NCBI RefSeq assembly: GCF_007748115.1
Contig: NZ_CP036289.1
Coordinates: 1,922,001 to 1,986,000 of the forward strand
Length of the DNA stretch: 64,000 bases
Source: Bremerella volcania
GTDB lineage: Bacteria > Planctomycetota > Planctomycetia > Pirellulales > Pirellulaceae
Reading direction: 5' to 3'
A program made the position numbers and the translations under genes. This document shows positions 37,000 to 45,338 of this stretch, one piece after another. Each line of letters opens with the position of its first letter. Position 1 is the first letter of the stretch. Under the pieces are notes generated by a model. That model was given only the letters and a program-made list of their open reading frames with translations, was not told the origin of the DNA and did not search any database.

Positions 37000-37668
37000 T
37001 TATGCGACCGTGCATTCGCCGGCGAGCAGGTTGAGTGTGGTGTCGCAATCGACGGGAAGGCGACGCAACCAGCGGGTGAACTGGTGGACCATCAGTCCGG
37101 CCGCGATACTGGCGGCGTAGATCGTGCTACGGGACGTGCAACTGCCGGTCTGAGCATCTGCCGGGGCAAACAGCGTGTTTGCGTAGCGGGCGAATGTGTC
37201 GGTATCGCTTGCGGCGAGGATACGAATGGTCTCGCCCAACATGCGGCCGTCCACCCAGAACCGGCAGCGGTTGGCTGCGGATCGCCAAATGGCAGCCCGC
37301 GTGGAGATCGAATCGACGCAGCAAAACACTGCCTCACCGATCTCCAGCTTTGCACGGTAGCGATCCTGAATCGTCGCAACTTGAATCGAAGCATCCAGAC
37401 GACGAATCGCAGTGGCCGTTGCAAGCACTTTCGGCTGATCCACATCTTCGGCCGCGTAGCCTTGTGTCGTGACATTGGTCACATCCACCGCGTCAAAGTC
37501 GACCAATTGAATGCGCGGAGCACCAATGGCCGCAAGTTGTAGTGCCACTTGGCGGCCAATGGCGCCGACACCGATGACGGTGGTTGCGACATCGGCCAGA
37601 CGATCGCTCGGTACAAGGTCTCGCTGTCGCGTGAAACGATCGTGGGGTGTGATCTCAATTGCGTTCAT
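37000..37668 (-). CDS. E1-like ThiF-family adenylyltransferase
   Basis: 222 aa from ATG 37668. ThiF/MoeB/E1 fold: FTRQRDLVP at the N-terminus, nucleotide loop GVGAIG (33-38), LVDFD (56-59), TNVTTQGY and QPK with Lys80, CVDS (117-120), and a candidate catalytic cysteine Cys177 in TGSC before the crossover helix. It should adenylate the C-terminus of a ubiquitin-like protein and pass it on as a thioester. The start overlaps the JAMM gene stop by 4 bp; Ubl and E2 genes lie just upstream. Short for an E1: no adenylation-domain duplication and no ubiquitin-fold domain. Confidence 0.88.
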   Translation of the reverse strand: MNAIEITPHDRFTRQRDLVPSDRLADVATTVIGVGAIGRQVALQLAAIGAPRIQLVDFDAVDVTNVTTQGYAAEDVDQPKVLATATAIRRLDASIQVATIQDRYRAKLEIGEAVFCCVDSISTRAAIWRSAANRCRFWVDGRMLGETIRILAASDTDTFARYANTLFAPADAQTGSCTSRSTIYAASIAAGLMVHQFTRWLRRLPVDCDTTLNLLAGECTVA

Positions 37669-38360
37669 ACAATCAGCTCCTCCGCATCCTCTTCGTCGGC
37701 CGCATAGTCGAACCAGCTTTCGTACCAACTGTTAGTTGGTTTCTCTTCGAATGGTGAGGCAAGCGCGGGTTCCAATTCGGCGGCCATGCTGCGGACCGGT
37801 TGTGCAGCGTGTACATTGGTCAGATACTCCTGCTCCCAGGCATCGGGTTCGGAGGCGCCAAACGGCCGCAAGTAATCAACGCCGACGGGGATCTCGACTT
37901 CGGCGCATGGCCCGACGTTGAAACGCAGCCGAGCGTACGACTGGCCTTCGCAGGCCAGGATGAACATTACAGCCCAATCCGAACGGCCGAAGACGCGGCC
38001 AAATGTCTCCTCGTCCGTCATACTCGGTCGCGGGCAGTCGCCCGGATGCGTATGCACCCAGATGCGGGCGAATTGTTCGGGCCTTCGCTCGGCATCCACC
38101 TGACGATCAAAGAAATCAGCGACCGATTCGTCGTCGAACGCGACGTGTGCCCACGAACAAACTTGCTTGACGAGTTGAATGTCTTCAACGAACAACAGGT
38201 CGTCCCTCGTCCCGATGCCGAAACCGCCGACTTCCGTGTCGCCATAATCACGCAGGAACAGCAACTTGGCCCACGCGGTTGGGCTGAATCGGAGCGTCGG
38301 CGTCGTCGCGTCTGTGACCGCTTCCGTCACTTTCCGTTTCTTCTTCGAGTTCTTGGTCAT
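37665..38360 (-). CDS. JAB/JAMM metallopeptidase (deubiquitinase-like)
   Basis: 231 aa from ATG 38360. Complete JAMM site: Glu43 in EVGGFG, His103-Thr-His105-Pro, Ser113 and Asp116 in [14 protein letters not shown] (HxH-x7-S-x2-D). These bind zinc in Rpn11/AMSH-type isopeptidases. The C-terminal 70 residues are acidic. It overlaps the E2 gene by 113 bp in another frame and the E1 gene by 4 bp. Likely roles are trimming the Ubl precursor or removing it from targets, as in other bacterial Ubl operons (inference). Confidence 0.88.
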   Translation of the reverse strand: MTKNSKKKRKVTEAVTDATTPTLRFSPTAWAKLLFLRDYGDTEVGGFGIGTRDDLLFVEDIQLVKQVCSWAHVAFDDESVADFFDRQVDAERRPEQFARIWVHTHPGDCPRPSMTDEETFGRVFGRSDWAVMFILACEGQSYARLRFNVGPCAEVEIPVGVDYLRPFGASEPDAWEQEYLTNVHAAQPVRSMAAELEPALASPFEEKPTNSWYESWFDYAADEEDAEELIV

Positions 38361-39294
38361 GGCAATCAGAACACCTTTCGTTGTCATCGAGGCAGCCCTG
38401 GCAAAGCTCAGCATCGCAACGCGAGCACTCCTTCATGCAGCCGCTGCAATGGTTCTCATCGCAGCCTTCGCAGCGTGTCGTGCATTCGTTGCAGAAGATG
38501 CCGTCGCAGCCAGGGCAGTTGAAGTAACATTCGCCGCACACCGTCGTCTCACACTTTTCGCACGTCCACCGCTGGTCGTCGCAGACGGTACTGCCGCAGT
38601 CGGCACATTCCACGCCGTGCCAATCCGATAGTGAAACGAAGGGGCTACCAGAGTTGTACGTCCGTAGCAAGTTGGCGACGATCATGAAGAAATCGAGCAA
38701 GCGGCCCTGTTCCAGCGCTTTGCGGATCGACTGATGCCCATCGCCTTCACAAACCCCTTCGTCTTGCACGTGGGGATGCGTAACGCTCTCATTCGCTGCA
38801 GCGGGATTGGGATCGACGGCGATCACGCGATAGTTATACGGATGGCCTTTCAGCAAGTCGGTCCAATCCAGACGAATCTCAAACGGACCCAAATAAACAC
38901 CGTCTAGCTCAATGGCCTCCGTCGTGACCGACAACGTGTGCTCTCTTCGATGGAAGGCGACATCTTCGAACTCATCGTGCAGAGCGACTAGGTCAGCAAA
39001 GATGTCGCCCACCGAGGCTTTGCGGCCTTCGTCGCCTGATGGTCGAAGCTTGTGGTCAAGTTCCGCTACCTCATTGCGAAGTCGCTCGACCGCCAAACGC
39101 TGGTCGTGATTCAGCCGATCGGCCGCCAGGTTCCAGCCGCGCTGGGAAGCTTTCCGCAGCTTGCGATTTAGCATTTCGCATTGTTGCCACGCTGCCGCTG
39201 GCAGCGAGAAGCATTTGTCATTGGTAATTTTCGAGTGAAGCCGCTCGTGGATCGCGATTGCCATCCGGATGAGCAGCCGTTGTTGGCGCGTCAT
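38248..39294 (-). CDS. E2-like ubiquitin-conjugating domain fused to four 15-residue zinc repeats
   Basis: 348 aa, ATG 39294 with GGAG upstream. Residues 1-95 are helical. Residues 105-226 look like an E2: THPHV at 172-176 takes the place of the HPN motif, then EGVC with candidate active-site Cys182, then a helix [13 protein letters not shown] and the SLSDWHG end. Residues 230-311 hold 21 cysteines. Within this, Cys pairs recur with exact 15-residue spacing (245/248-253/256, 260/263-268/271, 275/278-283/286, 290/293-298/301), each C-x2-C-x4-C-x2-C, flanked by CxxC pairs at 230 and 308. This could act as an E3-like RING substitute. Acidic tail at 315-325. Confidence 0.75.
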   Translation of the reverse strand: MTRQQRLLIRMAIAIHERLHSKITNDKCFSLPAAAWQQCEMLNRKLRKASQRGWNLAADRLNHDQRLAVERLRNEVAELDHKLRPSGDEGRKASVGDIFADLVALHDEFEDVAFHRREHTLSVTTEAIELDGVYLGPFEIRLDWTDLLKGHPYNYRVIAVDPNPAAANESVTHPHVQDEGVCEGDGHQSIRKALEQGRLLDFFMIVANLLRTYNSGSPFVSLSDWHGVECADCGSTVCDDQRWTCEKCETTVCGECYFNCPGCDGIFCNECTTRCEGCDENHCSGCMKECSRCDAELCQGCLDDNERCSDCHDQELEEETESDGSGHRRDDADAPIQPNRVGQVAVPA

Positions 39295-39318
39295 GGTTCG
39301 TCACTCCAAAGTGAACAC

Positions 39319-39360
39319 CGCCCGCCACGCCACCGAGCGCTTAGACCCGGTGGCGTGCGG
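39319..39360. terminator. Intergenic hairpin between Ubl and E2 genes
   Basis: CCACGCCACCG (39325-39335) pairs with CGGTGGCGTG(CGG) (39348-39360) with a 12-nt loop. No clear T-run, so it is more likely an attenuator or processing/stability hairpin than a full stop. Confidence 0.55.
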
Positions 39361-39371
39361 AAGGCTTGTGG

Positions 39372-39596
39372 TTACGATTTCGCGCCCTCGATTTTCGTTG
39401 GCGTGATGGAGATGCGGTCCCCTTCACGCAACACCTGATCCGCCGGGCAGGGCTGACGATTGACACGGATCAGGTAGTGACTCGGCTTGGTAGCGCCGAT
39501 TTGTCGCTCGAACAGTTGAGCGACAGTCGTGCCATCGGCGACGTCCACGTAATCGGCGAAGCCGCCGCCGTCGTTGTTGATCACCAGAATCTTCAT
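39372..39596 (-). CDS. Ubiquitin-like beta-grasp protein
   Basis: 74 aa, ATG 39596 after AAAGGA. A beta-grasp layout ([27 protein letters not shown] helix, [21 protein letters not shown]), similar to MoaD/ThiS and short bacterial Ubls. The C-terminus reads KIEGAKS: not a terminal Gly-Gly, but a Gly four residues from the end. If conjugation is used, the last three residues must be removed first, a job that fits the JAMM peptidase encoded two genes downstream (inference). Located directly before the E2 gene. Confidence 0.8.
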   Translation of the reverse strand: MKILVINNDGGGFADYVDVADGTTVAQLFERQIGATKPSHYLIRVNRQPCPADQVLREGDRISITPTKIEGAKS

Positions 39597-39645
39597 ATGT
39601 ATCCTTTCATGAGTTTTGTTGAGTGTGAAATCGATATCGTTGGCA

Positions 39646-39834
39646 TCAAGTCGGTTGCCGCACCGGCCATCGTCGCATTCGACGGCGCGATGCGTTCTTG
39701 ACTTCGCGCCGCCCTCGCCGTTGGCCACCACGCAACTGGTTTTGCTTGCTCGAATCACCGTTGCGCAGTGCGGAGTCATCAGTCACGGCGGCAACGCGAA
39801 GTTGACGCTTTTGCTCAAGCGACGGCCGGTTCAT
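39646..39834 (-). CDS. Small basic hypothetical protein (62 aa)
   Basis: ATG 39834 with GGAGG 8 nt upstream, overlapping the 3' end of the preceding gene by 20 bp. Very basic, especially the C-terminal half ([18 protein letters not shown]). No family. Called because of the ribosome site and because it fills the gap before the Ubl gene. Confidence 0.4.
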   Translation of the reverse strand: MNRPSLEQKRQLRVAAVTDDSALRNGDSSKQNQLRGGQRRGRREVKNASRRRMRRWPVRQPT

Positions 39835-40030
39835 AGCGCGGCCTCCGCGTTTCTGCTTCGTGACGCTGCGCCTCCAATTCGTCCCAATCGATGACGTAAG
39901 GGCCGTGTTCGTCGGCCTCGGGATCGAGACCGTCGCTCGGTTCGGCGAGCAGAAACCCGAGACGTTTGATGGTGGAAACGGTTTCGCCCGTGGCGCGGGC
40001 GACGGCGCGGTCAAGGTCGGCCTGTTTCAT
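39815..40030 (-). CDS. Small hypothetical protein (71 aa)
   Basis: ATG 40030, AGGAG upstream. N-terminal helical part MKQADLDRAVARATGE...STIKRLGFLL resembles small DNA-binding-like proteins common in planctomycete accessory regions. It continues with PYVIDWDELEAQRHEAE. Function unknown. Confidence 0.6.
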   Translation of the reverse strand: MKQADLDRAVARATGETVSTIKRLGFLLAEPSDGLDPEADEHGPYVIDWDELEAQRHEAETRRPRYEPAVA

Positions 40031-40061
40031 GGAAAGCACTCCTGTTGAGGTGGGGAAACGA

Positions 40062-40110
40062 AAAAAGCCCCGGCCACACAGGTACAGTTGCCTGCGTGGC
40101 CGGGGCAAAA
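40062..40110. terminator. Perfect GC-rich hairpin with flanking A/T runs (bidirectional terminator or attenuator)
   Basis: GCCCCGGCCAC (40067-40077) pairs without mismatch with GTGGCCGGGGC (40096-40106). An inner CAGG/CCTG pairing, A6 before and A5 after complete it. It sits inside the same-strand gene string, between the genes at 40138 and 40030, so the Ubl/E2/JAMM/E1 part may be expressed at a different level from the upstream part. Confidence 0.75.
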
Positions 40111-40137
40111 AGGTATACGTGTTGTCGTTGACGGCGG

Positions 40138-40386
40138 TCAGTCGAGCGGTGGCAGCAGCCAGTGCTTGTGCAACCACTCGGATTCCGCGTTGAGGGCGTC
40201 GCTGCGGCGAGCAAATGGGCCGAGCCGTGGCCCGCCTACCGGCGCCAGATCAGCGAACCAGCGACCGTCTTGATCGGGCTCGACGTGTGATCCACGAGAA
40301 ATGGAAACATGCCCGATATGGGTGAGGTCGATGGATTCAGCGTAGACGTAGCGGATCGTGCCGCCGGGGGAGATCAGAAGTTGCAT
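40138..40386 (-). CDS. Small hypothetical protein (82 aa)
   Basis: ATG 40386, GAGG upstream. Beta-rich start (MQLLISPGGTIRYVYAES), a central RGSHVEPDQDGRWFADLAP and GPRLGPFARRSDALNAE, ending in a helix with Trp/His. It resembles small planctomycete proteins that handle substrate adaptors, but no function is known. 11 bp downstream of the 40397 gene. Confidence 0.65.
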   Translation of the reverse strand: MQLLISPGGTIRYVYAESIDLTHIGHVSISRGSHVEPDQDGRWFADLAPVGGPRLGPFARRSDALNAESEWLHKHWLLPPLD

Positions 40387-40396
40387 AGCCGGGTCC

Positions 40397-41338
40397 TCAC
40401 TTGGGCGAACGAATGATCCGTCGCCGTGGTCGGTCAACAAGCAGTCCGTCCAGCACCGATTGGACGCCGGAAAGCTGCGTGGCAACCTGCTGGCGCAGGC
40501 CCCCGTTGTCGCGCAGTTCCTGTGGTTGGACTCCATCGACGACCTGACGACACTGTGAAACAAGCGAATCGAGCTGATCGTTAGATCGCACATTCAGTGC
40601 GCGGAAACGATTGAAAAACTCACGCAAGTTTCCCACGGCCGTGTCGCGGAAGATCTTGGGCTTGCCGTCTTCGTGACCGCCCAGCCGCTCGGTGAGATGC
40701 GAAACCAGTTGCGACAGCTCCTCGATGAACGCCTGCTCGGCCATCTGCACGGCCTCGTCAAAACGGGCCTGCACGCGGCGGCATTCTTGCTCGTACAACT
40801 CCGGATTGAGTTGTTGCAAATACGACGGCGGCTCGACGCTGGGAAAATCCCAAGAGACATCGAACATCCCCGCGAGCGATGCCGGATAGTCGGCTTCGTT
40901 GTAAAGGCTACCCAGTCGCTCTTCAGCCGCCACTTTGAGCGCTGCATATCGCTCGTCAAGTCCGGCCACGGCTTCGTCGAGTTCCTCCTTGAAAACGCTC
41001 ATTTGGTCCTGAAATGTCGCCAGCGTATCCTGCCGCACCAAGCGAATCCCGGGCTCGGGATAGGGTAGGCTGAGCGACGCCCAATAGGCACGCGTGCGAT
41101 TGCGCACCGAGGTTACTGCCTTGAAACGCGGATGTTTGGTGTCGAGCAGTTTCTTGCCGGCGCTGAGAAAATCGCCCTCGGCTCCGAACGATTCGGCCGC
41201 CTGGGCCTTCTGAGCCGTCGAAAGCGTTTTCCGTGTGCCGAACCACGTGAAGCTGACGCGTGTGGCGCACATCGTCGCCCGCATCTGATCTGCCGCGCCG
41301 GTGCGCTGCGTCGGCGGTCGGCCTGTGGAAACAGTCAT
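40397..41338 (-). CDS. DUF3150-like helical protein (313 aa)
   Basis: ATG 41338, GGAG upstream. Long helices and the recognisable TWFGTRKTLSTAQK...FLSAGKKLLDTKHPRFKAV start, then WDFPSVEPPSYLQQLNPE and a C-terminal helical bundle. The pattern fits the DUF3150 family seen in phages, plasmids and planctomycete accessory clusters. Activity unknown. Confidence 0.65.
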   Translation of the reverse strand: MTVSTGRPPTQRTGAADQMRATMCATRVSFTWFGTRKTLSTAQKAQAAESFGAEGDFLSAGKKLLDTKHPRFKAVTSVRNRTRAYWASLSLPYPEPGIRLVRQDTLATFQDQMSVFKEELDEAVAGLDERYAALKVAAEERLGSLYNEADYPASLAGMFDVSWDFPSVEPPSYLQQLNPELYEQECRRVQARFDEAVQMAEQAFIEELSQLVSHLTERLGGHEDGKPKIFRDTAVGNLREFFNRFRALNVRSNDQLDSLVSQCRQVVDGVQPQELRDNGGLRQQVATQLSGVQSVLDGLLVDRPRRRIIRSPK

Positions 41339-41378
41339 GGTTTTTCTCCGAGGGTAACAGTGTGTAAATTATGGTTTG

Positions 41379-41879
41379 TCAGGCGATTCCCATTTCGCGT
41401 AGACGAACAAGCGCCGCTTCGTCGGATGGATAGCGCTGGCAAAGGTCGCAGCGCTCGACGGCCGAACCGGACTCCAGTTTGCCGCCTTCCAAGTGCGCTA
41501 GAATTCCTGGGACGCCACATTGGAAGTAACCGGGCTGTTCGCATTCACATGGCTCCGGTTTCCACAACTTCGCCCGCTCAAGCAGTTGCCGACAGCGGAG
41601 TCCCAATTCTGCGAACACGGCGCATGCTTCACGCCAGTCCGAACAATGTGCCCAATGGGTGGCCGACTCGGCCACGGTGTGACACATTTCAACGAAATCA
41701 TCGCTAGTGACGGATGTATTCAACTGCTCACAGAGCGCGTCGATTTCGGCAGGCGTAAGCGGATGCGCTTCATCGAAATGGGAAGCAAAGGGCGACGGCA
41801 TGGAGCGATCGCCTGCCATTTGATGCTGCCAACAGCGTAAGGCGGCAAGCATCGTTGCCAGTTCTCGCTGGCTGAACAC
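41379..41879 (-). CDS. Hypothetical protein with Cys-rich zinc-binding-like C-terminus (166 aa)
   Basis: GTG 41879 chosen because AAGGAG lies 8 nt upstream; ATG 41897 would place that site inside the gene. Helical N-terminus, then PCECEQPGYFQCGVPG and RCDLCQRYPSDEAAL, two Cys pairs that could hold zinc. Found in the same string as the Ubl genes; function unknown. Confidence 0.65.
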   Translation of the reverse strand: MFSQRELATMLAALRCWQHQMAGDRSMPSPFASHFDEAHPLTPAEIDALCEQLNTSVTSDDFVEMCHTVAESATHWAHCSDWREACAVFAELGLRCRQLLERAKLWKPEPCECEQPGYFQCGVPGILAHLEGGKLESGSAVERCDLCQRYPSDEAALVRLREMGIA

Positions 41880-41897
41880 AGTTGTTTCTCCTTTCAT

Positions 41898-42257
41898 TCA
41901 GACGTAATTTGCCAGGACATCACGAGCGTCGCGGATGATTTGCTCCAATTCCTCTCCTGGCCGTCCCCGCTCATACCACGACACGAGTCTGGCCAGGTTC
42001 GACATCAACGGCACGTCCTGGCTGTAGTACCACTGCGACTGGGCATATTCATCGTCGCCAACGACATCGACAAGAAAATGGGACAGTTCCTCGGCGTACT
42101 CCGCTTCTGTCCCGTCGAAGCAAGCGTAAAGATCGGTTTTCCCAAGTGTGGCCTCAATCGCCTCGCGATGTGATGTCGCGTCGATGCCGGCTACCTTGCG
42201 CCTGACCACGGCGAACAGGTGGACGTCGTATTGCTGAAGCTGTGGTTGATCAGACAT
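41898..42257 (-). CDS. Hypothetical protein (119 aa)
   Basis: ATG 42257. A short beta start (YDVHLFAVVRRKVAGIDATSHREAIE), typical of small adaptor-like domains. Then helices with an acidic EYAEELSHFLVDVVGDDEY stretch. Overlaps the gene upstream by 8 bp. No family recognised. Confidence 0.6.
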   Translation of the reverse strand: MSDQPQLQQYDVHLFAVVRRKVAGIDATSHREAIEATLGKTDLYACFDGTEAEYAEELSHFLVDVVGDDEYAQSQWYYSQDVPLMSNLARLVSWYERGRPGEELEQIIRDARDVLANYV

Positions 42258-42654
42258 GACGTGCTTCTCTCTCGCACTCGTCGCTGGCGATGGAGTCAGC
42301 GTCGTGCGTTTCAGCCTCACTGACATATAGCAGCTTTCCTCGTTTCATCATCCACGGGGCAGGAGCCAGATGTTCCAGCCAATCCTGAGCGGTCGGGATA
42401 CGTCCGAGGTCTTCCTTGACATGCTGCTCGCCGATGAATCGCACAGGGATCGACCGACCGTCGCTATTGGTGATTGTCACACCGAACAAACGTTCCAGCA
42501 GGAAGATGCCTTCGGCGTGATGGCGCAATGCCCGGTGGCGAAAGTCGGCAAAGAACGCCTTCGATTCGTCGAGCCACTGGTGCAGCGGCAGATAATCGTC
42601 CGGCCGCCCGCCAAAATGAGCGGCGCTCGAAAGGGCATGATGGTACGGATTCAT
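42250..42654 (-). CDS. DUF6915-like protein (134 aa)
   Basis: ATG 42654 (GGGAGC upstream). Characteristic start MNPYHHALSSAAHFGG, DYLPLHQWLDESKAFFADFRHRALRHHAEG, then GEQHVKEDLG. His-rich helices suggest a metal- or nucleic-acid-binding fold, but no activity is known. Overlaps both neighbours by 4-8 bp. Confidence 0.6.
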   Translation of the reverse strand: MNPYHHALSSAAHFGGRPDDYLPLHQWLDESKAFFADFRHRALRHHAEGIFLLERLFGVTITNSDGRSIPVRFIGEQHVKEDLGRIPTAQDWLEHLAPAPWMMKRGKLLYVSEAETHDADSIASDECEREARHV

Positions 42655-43043
42655 AGCTCCCACACCTCCTCGTCGTATTCGCTCGTTTCGACGCGCCAGT
42701 TGTGTTCGCGGGTCAGTCGGCGATGAGCGACGTCGAGCACCAACTCGCCAAACGCACCGGTGTTGTTTTCCCAGCCATCGGGGAGCAGTCGCTCGGCGGC
42801 GGAAATCAACTCCTCGCGGAGATCGGCGGGAATCGCGACGTCGCCCGCCGGGCCGGTTGCCGTGACGCCTTCGACGGCGCCCGAGTCGCCGTAGCCGTCG
42901 TACTCGATGCGCACTGCCGTAACGCCCAACTCGTCAAGGGCATCGCAGGCTTTGCCCATGGCTTGGCGAGCTTCTGTTCGCTCTCGTTCCAGTCGCTCCT
43001 GATACGCGGTCATCCAATCGGCTGCAGAATCAGAGTCGGTCAT
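42651..43043 (-). CDS. DUF6878-like protein (130 aa)
   Basis: ATG 43043 (AAAGGAG 14 nt upstream; ATG 43052 would be too close to it). Alpha/beta protein with GVTAVRIEYDGYGDSGAVEGV and a final VLDVAHRRLTREHNWRVETSEYDEEVWEL. The DGYGDSG motif and tail fit DUF6878-type proteins. Function unknown; tightly coupled to the next gene by a 4-bp overlap. Confidence 0.6.
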   Translation of the reverse strand: MTDSDSAADWMTAYQERLERERTEARQAMGKACDALDELGVTAVRIEYDGYGDSGAVEGVTATGPAGDVAIPADLREELISAAERLLPDGWENNTGAFGELVLDVAHRRLTREHNWRVETSEYDEEVWEL

Positions 43044-43106
43044 TGATTGCATTGCTCCTTTCGTTTTGACGTGATTCGATGAATGGACAGTGATCGGTCG
43101 TAGCGA

Positions 43107-44612
43107 TCAGTTGACACTGGGATCGCGTGGAATCTTCCGCCGCGACTTGGCTTTCGAACCGCTCGCGGTTGTGTAGATTCCCACCGTGTCTGCCGACAGG
43201 CAGCGACCGCTTGCCCAGTTACGCAATTGATCGACCGATTCGGCCGAGGTGACCGCAACCGGCACGATGTTTTGGGCCGCCTGTACGAGCGGAACATCGA
43301 GCAGGGCGGCAAGACGGCAACAGGCTCGAATCTCCGCGCCGGTCCAATGTTGATCGTCGGGAAGACGTTGGTCGGCTTCGATGCCGAACAGGTCGAGATA
43401 CATTCGCCAGATGGCTTGCTTCTGTTGTTTGCCGGGCAAGTCAAGAAAGAACAAACCGTCAAAGCGTTCCGCGCGACAAAACTCTGGCGGCAGTTTTGTG
43501 ACATCGTTCGCGGTGCAAACGACGAACACGTCCGATTCATGATCGTTGAGCCACGAGAGCAACGAACCAAACATCCGCGCAGAAACTCCGCTGTCGGTTT
43601 GGCCGGAACCGGCAACGCCGCTGAGTGCCTTTTCAACTTCGTCCACGAAGAGCACGGCCGGTTGCATGGCATCGACGATCCGCAGCGCCCGGCGCGTTCG
43701 CTCCTCAGTCTGTCCTACGAGCGAACCCATCAGCGCTCCAACGTCGAGCGTCAGCGTCGGTCGGCCCGTTTCATTGCCGAGCGCCTTGCAAAACGCGCTC
43801 TTTCCCGTGCCCGGCACGCCCAGTAGCAGCACGCCCCGCGGCTTGAGCGCCCGTGTGCTGCCGTTGTGTGGCCGCATCGCGCGCAGGCAAAACGACTTGA
43901 GCGACTCCAGTCCGCCAAGGTCGGAAAAAGACTCGCTTCCTCGATGAAGGGAGAGCAGACCGTTCTTGGTCAGCGTCTGCGACTTGAGTTCCCAAATCGA
44001 CGACGGCTCGATACGTCCATGCCGCACGAGCGAAAGACTGAAGGCGCCCTCGACTTCGTACCGTGTGAGTCCGCAAGCGGCGTCGAGCACGCGCTGCAAC
44101 TCGACTCCGGTAGGCAACTCGCCATCTTCGGTGGCGACGCCGCGGGCGATCTCATCGATCTGATCCCGATCAGGCAACTCGTGTTCGATGCAGACGATTA
44201 GCTTTTCCAGTTCAGTGGGGATTTGCACGACCGGCGACAAGACGACGACAAACGTGCGGTTGTTCTTACCCTGCACAATCTGCCGGGCCATGGCCTGGAC
44301 GACTTCCGCGGAATTCAGAAACCGATGAAAGTTGACGAGCACCAACAGTGACGGGTTCTCGTCATCCGCCATGGCGCTCAGTGCCCGAACCGCCGCCAGC
44401 GGATCGGCTCCCGCCGCCGTATCCGCCGTGCTACCGTCCGTACCACCCGATAATCGCAATCCCTGGTCGATATCCCAAGTGGCCATCTTCCATTGCTCGT
44501 TGTGGCAGAGACGGGCAATCTCCAGCAGCGCGTCTTCATGCTCGTGGCTTTGAATCCAAATGCCGGCGAAGCACGCGCGCACGGTCTCCGCCAAACGCTC
44601 TGATAGCGTCAT
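43107..44612 (-). CDS. Ycf46-like AAA+ ATPase
   Basis: 501 aa, ATG 44612 (AAGGAA upstream). N-terminal regulatory domain (1-225) with a degenerate ATPase look. Then an active AAA+ module: SDLGGLESLKSF, Walker A GVPGTGKSA (265-273), LVGQTEERTRRAL, Walker B VLFVDEVEKA (320-329), sensor VVCTANDV and arginine finger FCRAERFDGLFF. The arrangement is that of Ycf46/FtsH-class AAA proteins. DUF2997 and DUF1257 genes lie upstream, a pairing also known for Ycf46 homologues. It could unfold Ubl-tagged substrates (inference). Confidence 0.85.
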   Translation of the reverse strand: MTLSERLAETVRACFAGIWIQSHEHEDALLEIARLCHNEQWKMATWDIDQGLRLSGGTDGSTADTAAGADPLAAVRALSAMADDENPSLLVLVNFHRFLNSAEVVQAMARQIVQGKNNRTFVVVLSPVVQIPTELEKLIVCIEHELPDRDQIDEIARGVATEDGELPTGVELQRVLDAACGLTRYEVEGAFSLSLVRHGRIEPSSIWELKSQTLTKNGLLSLHRGSESFSDLGGLESLKSFCLRAMRPHNGSTRALKPRGVLLLGVPGTGKSAFCKALGNETGRPTLTLDVGALMGSLVGQTEERTRRALRIVDAMQPAVLFVDEVEKALSGVAGSGQTDSGVSARMFGSLLSWLNDHESDVFVVCTANDVTKLPPEFCRAERFDGLFFLDLPGKQQKQAIWRMYLDLFGIEADQRLPDDQHWTGAEIRACCRLAALLDVPLVQAAQNIVPVAVTSAESVDQLRNWASGRCLSADTVGIYTTASGSKAKSRRKIPRDPSVN

Positions 44613-44666
44613 GGTTTATTCCTTATGTAGTTTGGGGTTTGAGAAGAGTGACGGGCGGCTGGCCAA

Positions 44667-45338
44667 TCACCGCGATGCAGCCAGACGACCGATCGTCTGC
44701 AGCCAAGAGACGATTTCGCCGTCGGGATCGCGTTGGTGCAGCAGTTCCACGGTCATGTGGTCAGCCGCTTTGGTATTGAGCCAGCGCTTGGCCCGGTTGG
44801 CCATACGTCGGCGCGCACGCGGCGGGAGCAGTTCCCAGGGAGTTTCATCAAGGCCGCGCTGATAAAGGCTTTTCGCGGCGAACTCGGCAGCCGGATCGAA
44901 GTCGTCGAATGTGACATCAACGTCCCCAGCCGCCGTGATCGCAGTGGCATGAAGATAATTCTCCAGGCTACGCTTGCGAGTCAGCACGGCGCGACAGTTT
45001 GGGCGGCGGTTCACCGCATCAGCGGCTTCGCGGCGCAAGTCCGTTTCCGGCGGTAGCTCGTGATCGTACAGATGGAACTCGGGCTTGCCCAAGGGAGCGA
45101 GTCGATACGTCCACGCATGGACGCTGCCGCCGCCGAAAGGAACGAAGACCAACTCGCCCCGCTGTTCCATCTCTACCAGATGCGGCAGCGTATCGTCGCT
45201 TGCGTAAAGCAGCATCGAAATGCGCCGCAGAAACTCAATGTCATTCGTGCCTTCGACAACGAGCAATATTCTCACCAAGTCGGTTGTTGCCGCCTTTCGG
45301 CCAGGCACGGATGCGATAGGTTGTTGCAAGAGGGTCAT
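44667..45338 (-). CDS. TOPRIM-domain protein, possible nuclease
   Basis: 223 aa, ATG 45338. TOPRIM signature: ILLVVEGTNDIEFL (Glu near residue 29) and FHLYDHELPPE in place of the usual DxD pair, followed by RKRSLENYLH. OLD-family and related TOPRIM nucleases share this core but with an ATPase; here no ATPase is fused. Start overlaps the DUF2997 stop by 4 bp. Confidence 0.7.
   Translation of the reverse strand: MTLLQQPIASVPGRKAATTDLVRILLVVEGTNDIEFLRRISMLLYASDDTLPHLVEMEQRGELVFVPFGGGSVHAWTYRLAPLGKPEFHLYDHELPPETDLRREAADAVNRRPNCRAVLTRKRSLENYLHATAITAAGDVDVTFDDFDPAAEFAAKSLYQRGLDETPWELLPPRARRRMANRAKRWLNTKAADHMTVELLHQRDPDGEIVSWLQTIGRLAASR

Noticed and set aside
37000-39596. PRTRC plasmid system (ThiF plus JAB gene)
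   Set aside because: No ParB and no other PRTRC-specific proteins recognised; the E2-like protein and a beta-grasp Ubl fit a conjugation system better.
36071-40110. Cas4 plus CRISPR array (nuclease with Fe-S cluster, hairpins nearby)
   Set aside because: The hairpins differ in sequence and spacing, there are no repeats with spacers and no other cas genes.
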